A DNA stretch of 10,362 bases, taken from NCBI GenBank assembly GCA_019414665.1, contig DXLO01000053.1, forward strand, positions 1-10,362, read 5' to 3'. The notes below the pieces were generated by a model, which was not told the origin of the DNA, did no database searches, and saw only the letters and a program-made list of their open reading frames with translations. This stretch comes from Bacteroides sp. Lineage in GTDB: Bacteria > Bacteroidota > Bacteroidia > Bacteroidales > Bacteroidaceae. How positions within the stretch are numbered: the stretch's first letter is position 1; each line of letters starts with the position of its first letter. Made by a program: the position numbers and the translations under genes. This document shows, in pieces, positions 6,489 through 10,362 of this stretch.

Positions 6489-6652
6489 AAAGTGGTCGTG
6501 CCCATTTTGGGTACACCTATTTTGATGTGTAAAAGTGGTTATGGATATTTTGTCCACCACCAGAACCGTGAAATTCTTCGCGCTTTTGTGCTGTGAAGTA
6601 GGTGTGGTCATTTTGACCACACCTGAAGCGGTCAGTAAAAGCGGTGATTTTG
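6489..6652. repeat. Array of imperfect ATTTTG-centred repeats
   Basis: ATTTTG occurs at 6504, 6519, 6547, 6610 and 6647. Most copies sit between inverted flanks: ccc/ggg at the first, gga/tcc then gtgg/ccac at the third, and a perfect 11-bp stem at the fourth (6600-6610 with 6614-6624, arm aggtgtggtca, 3-base loop). AAAGTGGT precedes the first and third copies (6489-6496 and 6532-6539) and AAAGCGGT the fifth. This looks like iterons or repeated operators. Confidence 0.6.
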
Positions 6653-6891
6653 CAGGCATATTTTAGAGCAATCTCAAAACAGCGAAATGTTTCTCTTTTA
6701 TCCGTATACAGTTCGCCGGATGGCGGCTCACGGAACGACGTACAGATTGCAGCATTTTGTGACAATACAGCCCGAACAGTGAAAAGTCCCGCATTTCTGT
6801 GAAGTCGAATATTCCGCCGTTGACCAACGATACGCAGGGAATCATTTCTATCGCAAAACAGCATTTGCACAAATTTCACCATTGACCAAAG

Positions 6892-6925
6892 CCGGTGCGC
6901 TCCCCAGCGTAGCCGGTTCTTTTTA
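6892..6925 (+). terminator. Possible rho-independent terminator
   Basis: ccgg (6892-6895) pairs with ccgg (6913-6916), and cgct (6898-6901) pairs with agcg (6906-6909) around a cccc loop. The T-rich stretch ttcttttt follows. The stem is interrupted, so support is moderate. Confidence 0.4.
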
Positions 6926-6955
6926 TGACGCAACCGAAAATCATGTTTTATCTAT

Positions 6956-6978
6956 CAAGTGACAAAGGGCTTCACTTG
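6956..6978. repeat. Short inverted repeat before the mobilization operon (possible oriT part)
   Basis: caagtga (6956-6962) and tcacttg (6972-6978) are perfect complements with a 9-base loop. They lie 22 bases before the first gene of the mobilization operon. MobV origins of transfer typically lie just upstream of the relaxase operon and contain short inverted repeats, but I do not see the known pMV158-type nick sequence. Confidence 0.35.
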
Positions 6979-7000
6979 CGAAAATGGAGGAATATATTTT

Positions 7001-7219
7001 ATGAAGTCAAGTATCCGAAACGAAATCAAGGCGCAGATCATCCGCGCCGGTTACACCATGCAGGAAGTCGTTGACCAGCTGCACGATGAGTATGGGTGGA
7101 GCGACAGCGTATCCAATCTTTCCGGAAAATTGCAGCGGGAATCGCTGCGGTATCGGGAGGCCGTGGAGTTGGCTGACGTGCTGGGATATGACATTGTCTG
7201 GCAGAAACGGAGGGATTGA
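7001..7219 (+). CDS. Small putative helix-turn-helix protein of the mobilization operon
   Basis: The 72-residue protein starts at ATG 7001, preceded by GGAGG at 10 bases. It has a pattern like an XRE-type DNA-binding fold: KAQIIRAGYTMQEVVDQLHDEY, then SVSNLSGKLQRESLRYREAVELADVLGYDIVW, where the second helix and the closing helix match the family layout loosely. Its stop is 2 bases before the relaxase ATG, so the two genes are translated together. Small DNA-binding partners often assist relaxases at oriT or regulate the mob operon; which applies here cannot be told. The family assignment is inference. Confidence 0.65.
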   Translation: MKSSIRNEIKAQIIRAGYTMQEVVDQLHDEYGWSDSVSNLSGKLQRESLRYREAVELADVLGYDIVWQKRRD

Positions 7220-7221
7220 GT

Positions 7222-8208
7222 ATGGAAAAAGCACAATACGCGATTATGCGATTTGCCAAATATAAGGGGCCTGAAATCGGCAATATCGAGGCCCATAACG
7301 AGCGCACAAAGGAAAAGTACGCCAGTAATCCCGATGTGGATACCAGCCGAAGCAAGTACAACTTCCATCTGGTCAAACCGCCCGGCAAGTACCGGGCCGA
7401 GTCAGAGAGGCAAATTGCCGCTGCCGGATGCCGTACCCGGAAAGACAGTATCCGTATGATCGAGACGCTGTTCACAGCCAGCCCGGAGTTCTTTAAGGGA
7501 AAGAAACGGGCGGAAATTCGGGTATTTTTCGAGGAAGCTCTGCACTTTTTGGAACAGCATCAGCCCAAAGAGACAATTATATCCGCCGTGGTGCATATGG
7601 ACGAGAAAACGCCCCATATGCACCTTTGTTTTGTCCCTTTGACGGAGGATGGCAGGCTCAGCGCCAAAGACATCATGGGCAATAAAAAGAAGCTGACCTG
7701 GTGGCAGGATGAGTTTTGGAAACACATGGTCAAGAAGTTTCCAGATTTGGAGCGTGGCGAGAGCGCCAGCCTGACCGGGCGCGACCATATCCCGCCCCGC
7801 GTATTTAAGGAGATGACCAGACTGACCAAACAGAAAAGCAAACTGGAGGATCTGCTCACTGGAATCAATCCCTTTAACGCCAAAAGCCGGGCGGAGGAAA
7901 TCTGCAAGATTCTGGATACCTATATTCCCAGCGTGGAGAAGATGGACACACTGCTGCGGAAATATGGCGTAGCCTTCACGAAAACAGCATCCGAAAACAA
8001 AAAGTTGAAAACGAAAAATGCCGAACTGGAAGAATCTCTTGCATCGGCGCAGAAGGTCAGCACCCTAAAGCAGATCGAAGACCTCAAGCTGCGGCGCGAC
8101 TATGACAGTGCCGTGGCGATTTTGGAACAGATACCGGCAGAAGTTTTGAACATCTATGCGCAGAGCAGCCATAGAGGAAAGGAGCGGCCTATTGAGCAAA
8201 GTTTATGA
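7222..8208 (+). CDS. MobV-family relaxase (Pre/Mob, plasmid recombination enzyme)
   Basis: The 328-residue protein nicks one strand at oriT to start conjugative mobilization. It carries the MobV motifs: HNER at residues 25-28 and the metal-binding H125-x-D-E-x-T-P-H132-x-H134 motif in the run VVHMDEKTPHMHLCFVPL. A basic middle region and a C-terminal coiled coil (about 250-285) follow, as is common in this family. The start is ATG 7222, 7 bases after GGAGGG; an in-frame TTG at 7216 lies in the upstream stop region and is unlikely. No coupling protein or type IV secretion genes are present, so transfer must borrow another element's machinery. Confidence 0.93.
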   Translation: MEKAQYAIMRFAKYKGPEIGNIEAHNERTKEKYASNPDVDTSRSKYNFHLVKPPGKYRAESERQIAAAGCRTRKDSIRMIETLFTASPEFFKGKKRAEIRVFFEEALHFLEQHQPKETIISAVVHMDEKTPHMHLCFVPLTEDGRLSAKDIMGNKKKLTWWQDEFWKHMVKKFPDLERGESASLTGRDHIPPRVFKEMTRLTKQKSKLEDLLTGINPFNAKSRAEEICKILDTYIPSVEKMDTLLRKYGVAFTKTASENKKLKTKNAELEESLASAQKVSTLKQIEDLKLRRDYDSAVAILEQIPAEVLNIYAQSSHRGKERPIEQSL

Positions 8209-8389
8209 TGATCCGAAATATAATGCGGCATTTGACCGCTGTGTTGATGTGATGGCGCGGCTGTTGCAGAAGTACGGGCCACAGCTGTTGGGGCAGATGC
8301 AGGAGACTGAGAAGGATGGCCGTACACAGTCTGCGGCATCAGGAAAGCAACCCGTTCCTGTGTATCAGGAATTTGACAAAGCCGCTTGA
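8192..8389 (+). CDS. Small conserved-type protein after the relaxase, unknown function
   Basis: The 65-residue protein begins SKVYDDPKYNAAFDRCVDVMARLLQKYGPQLL. I chose TTG at 8192 because AAAGGAG lies 7 bases upstream, whereas the earlier in-frame ATG at 8156 has no ribosome site. It overlaps the relaxase gene by 17 bases, so translation is probably coupled. The N-terminal half is helical and the C-terminal half is polar and probably disordered. No family motif is seen; I have the impression that similar small ORFs follow relaxases in other Firmicutes elements, but I cannot name them. Confidence 0.65.
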   Translation: MSKVYDDPKYNAAFDRCVDVMARLLQKYGPQLLGQMQETEKDGRTQSAASGKQPVPVYQEFDKAA

Positions 8390-8402
8390 TATAAATTAAA
8401 TT

Positions 8403-8453
8403 TACACGTTGCGTATTTGTTTGGCGTATGCTATAATAAATACGCAACGTGTA
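8403..8453 (+). promoter_or_regulatory. Promoter embedded in a 16-bp inverted repeat (HTH-recombinase operon)
   Basis: The arm tacacgttgcgtattt (8403-8418) is perfectly complementary to 8438-8453, with a 19-base spacer. TTGCGT (8409-8414) and TATAAT (8432-8437) are 17 bases apart, so the left arm covers the -35 box and the right arm covers the start point. GCGTAT occurs three times: direct at 8411 and 8424, inverted at 8440. A repressor bound here would shut off the HTH and recombinase genes. The transcript or an upstream read-through RNA could also fold into a long hairpin followed by five T residues, a possible terminator for the mobilization operon. Confidence 0.8.
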
Positions 8454-8477
8454 TTTTTGCTTTATGGGGTAAATGAA

Positions 8478-8723
8478 ATGGACTGCAAAACCAAAATAAA
8501 AGAATTGCGGGAAAGCACTGGCATGAATCGCAAGGAATTTTGTAAATATTTTCAGATTCCCTATCGGACTGTGACAGAATGGGAACTGGATAACCGCCAT
8601 GCGCCGGAATATGTACTCCGTTTGTTGGAGTACTACATTCAGAATGAAGGTCTGGCGAAGAAGAAAGTAACGGATGAATGTTTAGAGCTGGAAGAAAGGG
8701 GCGGCCTGCATGAAGAAAACTAA
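8478..8723 (+). CDS. Small XRE-like helix-turn-helix protein
   Basis: The 81-residue protein has a Cro/CI-type layout at residues 4-52: KIKELRESTGMNRKEFCKYFQI, then PYRTVTEWELDNRHAPEYVLRLLEYYI, where RTVTEWE is the recognition helix. The C-terminus is acidic (LELEERGG). ATG 8478 was chosen because the first bases upstream are the promoter start region; a GGGG stretch lies about 8 bases before it. It overlaps the recombinase start by 14 bases, so the two are one operon. Likely roles are autorepression through the 16-bp inverted repeat or a directionality factor for excision; both are inference. Confidence 0.75.
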   Translation: MDCKTKIKELRESTGMNRKEFCKYFQIPYRTVTEWELDNRHAPEYVLRLLEYYIQNEGLAKKKVTDECLELEERGGLHEEN

Positions 8724-10362
8724 AACAAAATGTTATCTCTACACACGGGTATCTACATCCATGCAGGTGGACGGATATAGTCTGGATGCTCAGCGAGACA
8801 AACTGCGGAAATACGCTGAATACGAAGATATGGTAGTGGCTGGTGAATATTCTGATGAAGGCTTTTCCGGCAAGAATATTCAGGGCAGGCACGAATTTCA
8901 GCGGATGCTGCAAGACATTCAGGACTGCAAAGACGGTGTGGAATATGTGCTGGTGTTCAAGCTGTCCCGGTTTGGCAGGAATGCCGCTGACGTTCTGAAT
9001 TCCTTGCAGCTGATGCAGGATTTCGGTGTCAATCTGATTTGTGTGGAAGACGGCATTGACAGTTCCAAAGATTCCGGCAAGCTGATGATTTCTGTCCTTT
9101 CTGCGGTGGCAGAGATAGAGCGTGAAAATATTCGGACACAGACGATGGCCGGACGGGAGCAGAAAGCCCGTGAAGGAAAATGGAACGGTGGCTTTGCCCC
9201 TTATGGATACCGCCTTGAAAAAGGCGAACTGTTGATTGCTGAGGATGAAGTGGACGTGATCCGCACCATCTTTGACCGCTATATTCACACCAACGATGGT
9301 GTCAGTGGCGTGGCAAAATATCTGAACCGGCAGGGCTTTGTGAAGAAGTTAAGGCAGAACGGCACCATTCCCGGTTTTTCTGCCAGCTTTGTGAAGAGTA
9401 TCATTGATAATCCGGTATATATGGGAAAAATCGCCTATGGCAGACGCCGGACAGAGAAGAAGATCGGCACACGGAATGAGATGCACGTAGTTGAGCAATC
9501 GGAGTTCCCTGTGTACGAGGGGAAGCATGAGGCTATCATTTCAGAAGAAGATTGGAACCTCGCGCAGGAAAAACGGAAAATCAATGCTTACCGGCGTGAG
9601 AAAGTCAATGACCCTACCCACGCACATATCTTGTCCGGTATTCTGAAATGCCCCTGCTGCGGCAAAAGCCTGTACGGGAATATTGCGAAAGCCCACAGCA
9701 AGGACAAAAAGACCCGCTATTACTATTACTGCAAGAATACGGTGACGCCAACAGGCCACGAGTGTACCTTCCGGCTGAATATTGAGCAGATGGAAATGAA
9801 CCGCATGGTAGCGTCAATCATCTCTGCTATGGTCAGTGACCCACGGTTTGCGGATGCAATCAAGGCGAAAATCGGCTCCGCTGTCGATACGAACGATTTG
9901 GAGAAGCAGCTGGAAGCATTACAGGCGCAGCTTCGGCAGACATTAGGCACAAAGGCCCGACTGGAACGGCAGATGGACGGTTTAGATGTGAATGACCCGT
10001 ATTATGACCGGAAAATTTCTGATTTGCAGCGCCGATATGACGAGCAATATGGCGCAATAGATGAGATTGAAGTCCAGATTGACGATGTGCAAAGCCAGAT
10101 ACGGAGTATCCGGCAGGAGAAGATTTCGGGTGATAATATCTACCGCCTGTTGCTGGCATTCGATCAGGTCTATGAAGCAGCCTCCGAAGTGGAGCGGAAG
10201 GAGTTCATGCGGGCGTTTATTGAGCGGATTGAGTTATTCCCGGAAAAGCAGCCGGATGGCAACTGGATTAGGAAGATTATCTTCAACTTCCCTGTCCCGG
10301 TGAATGGAACAGAAGTGAAAGAATTGCCCTTGGAAAATGAAACAATAGTCGAGACGGTATGT
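8710..10362 (+). CDS. Large serine recombinase (integrase/transposase), 3' end open
   Basis: 551 residues are visible and the frame is open at the window end. The resolvase catalytic domain covers about 8-150: YLYTRVSTS with the nucleophile S15, GRHEFQRML, LVFKLSRFGRN and AEIERENI. The recombinase domain follows (about 160-290), including NGGFAPYGYRLE and FVKSIIDNPVYMGKIAYG. A zinc ribbon has C314, C316/C317, C341 and C352. A coiled coil lies at about 395-460, then a C-terminal domain. The start is ATG 8710, overlapping the HTH gene. It should integrate and excise the element between attP and a site in rumA. The final codons read I-V-E-T-V-C, matching the rumA target motif, and no stop precedes the shared core gagacggt. 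Confidence 0.93.
   Translation, partial: MKKTKTKCYLYTRVSTSMQVDGYSLDAQRDKLRKYAEYEDMVVAGEYSDEGFSGKNIQGRHEFQRMLQDIQDCKDGVEYVLVFKLSRFGRNAADVLNSLQLMQDFGVNLICVEDGIDSSKDSGKLMISVLSAVAEIERENIRTQTMAGREQKAREGKWNGGFAPYGYRLEKGELLIAEDEVDVIRTIFDRYIHTNDGVSGVAKYLNRQGFVKKLRQNGTIPGFSASFVKSIIDNPVYMGKIAYGRRRTEKKIGTRNEMHVVEQSEFPVYEGKHEAIISEEDWNLAQEKRKINAYRREKVNDPTHAHILSGILKCPCCGKSLYGNIAKAHSKDKKTRYYYYCKNTVTPTGHECTFRLNIEQMEMNRMVASIISAMVSDPRFADAIKAKIGSAVDTNDLEKQLEALQAQLRQTLGTKARLERQMDGLDVNDPYYDRKISDLQRRYDEQYGAIDEIEVQIDDVQSQIRSIRQEKISGDNIYRLLLAFDQVYEAASEVERKEFMRAFIERIELFPEKQPDGNWIRKIIFNFPVPVNGTEVKELPLENETIVETVC
10348..10362. other. Right attachment-site region (candidate attR)
   Basis: gtcgagacggtatgt contains the octamer shared with bases 1-8 (gagacggt, here 10351-10358). 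It lies in the same frame (V-E-T-V) as the RumA motif at the left end. After the octamer the two sites differ. The crossover of a serine recombinase would occur within this short core. Confidence 0.6.

Larger units (their letters stand above)
6408..7000. other. Non-coding region between replication and mobilization genes
   Basis: I see no believable gene in about 590 bases. The left part holds the right arm of the tacgta repeat and the ATTTTG repeat array (6489-6652). The middle (6660-6890) shows only an extra ATTTTG at 6754-6759 and no strong structure. The right end holds a terminator-like hairpin and a short inverted repeat before the mobilization operon. Its place next to both a helicase and a relaxase gene makes it the best location for the replication origin and oriT. 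Confidence 0.6.

Noticed and set aside
6489..6652. CRISPR-like repeat array
   Set aside because: Repeats are short, imperfect and unevenly spaced (15 to 63 bases), with no unique spacers of constant length and no cas genes.
6517..6933. 138-codon open frame on the - strand in the non-coding region
   Set aside because: It runs through the perfect hairpin and repeat array, has no good ribosome site and its translation shows no recognisable fold.
7001..8389. Self-transmissible conjugative element (ICE)
   Set aside because: Only a relaxase and small partners are present. No coupling ATPase, VirB4-like ATPase or other type IV secretion genes are seen.
10345..10362. Tandem array of identical elements as the reason for the matching ends
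   Set aside because: The ends match only over the 8-base core and differ right after it, so the right flank is not a copy of the window's left end. Arrays of related elements remain possible.
1..10362. tRNA or rRNA genes
   Set aside because: I saw no tRNA cloverleaf signature or rRNA-like sequence on either strand; the integration target is a protein gene.

Overview
The window reads as one nearly complete integrative and mobilizable element (IME) of about 10.3 kb from a Gram-positive anaerobe. It most resembles elements of gut Clostridia (Lachnospiraceae/Oscillospiraceae), judged from strong AGGAGG-type ribosome sites, TATAAT promoters, a MobV relaxase, a large serine recombinase and a clostridial-type RumA C-terminal tail. 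The species cannot be named from this sequence.

The element appears to be cut from attachment site to attachment site. The first bases (gagacggt) encode ETV, the end of the HVETV motif near the C-terminus of the 23S rRNA uracil methyltransferase RumA/RlmD, and they run on into a RumA-type tail (1-309). The same gagacggt lies at 10351-10358, in the same reading frame, at the open end of the serine recombinase gene. Integration therefore seems to give the host rumA an element-borne 3' end, and to leave the recombinase frame running into whatever lies to the right.

Layout. (1) 1-309: rumA tail, then a strong symmetric terminator. (2) 452-2240, leftward and visibly AT-richer: a cargo operon of PadR repressor, HAAS/DUF1700-type membrane protein, lipoprotein and small membrane protein. 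It has its own promoter and a GC-rich, hairpin-forming spacer. (3) 2241-2722: non-coding and unusually rich in hairpins. (4) 2723-4205, leftward: an XRE-type regulator overlapping a sigma-70-like factor. (5) 4206-4438: divergent control region with a leftward promoter, a very strong rightward terminator and a structured leader. (6) 4439-6407, rightward: CHC2 zinc-finger primase-like protein and a P4/D5-type SF3 helicase, i.e. a replication module. (7) 6408-7000: non-coding, with a 15-bp inverted repeat and an array of ATTTTG-centred repeats, a candidate origin and/or oriT. (8) 7001-8389, rightward: small putative DNA-binding protein, MobV relaxase and a 65-aa protein. (9) 8403-10362, rightward: a promoter embedded in a 16-bp inverted repeat, a small HTH protein and the large serine recombinase.

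Inferred working: the recombinase integrates and excises the element at rumA, perhaps with the adjacent HTH protein as switch. The primase/helicase pair replicates the excised circle, and MobV nicks oriT for transfer through another element's conjugation machinery, since no type IV secretion or coupling genes are present. The sigma/XRE pair probably controls element genes, and the PadR operon is cargo, probably envelope-related.
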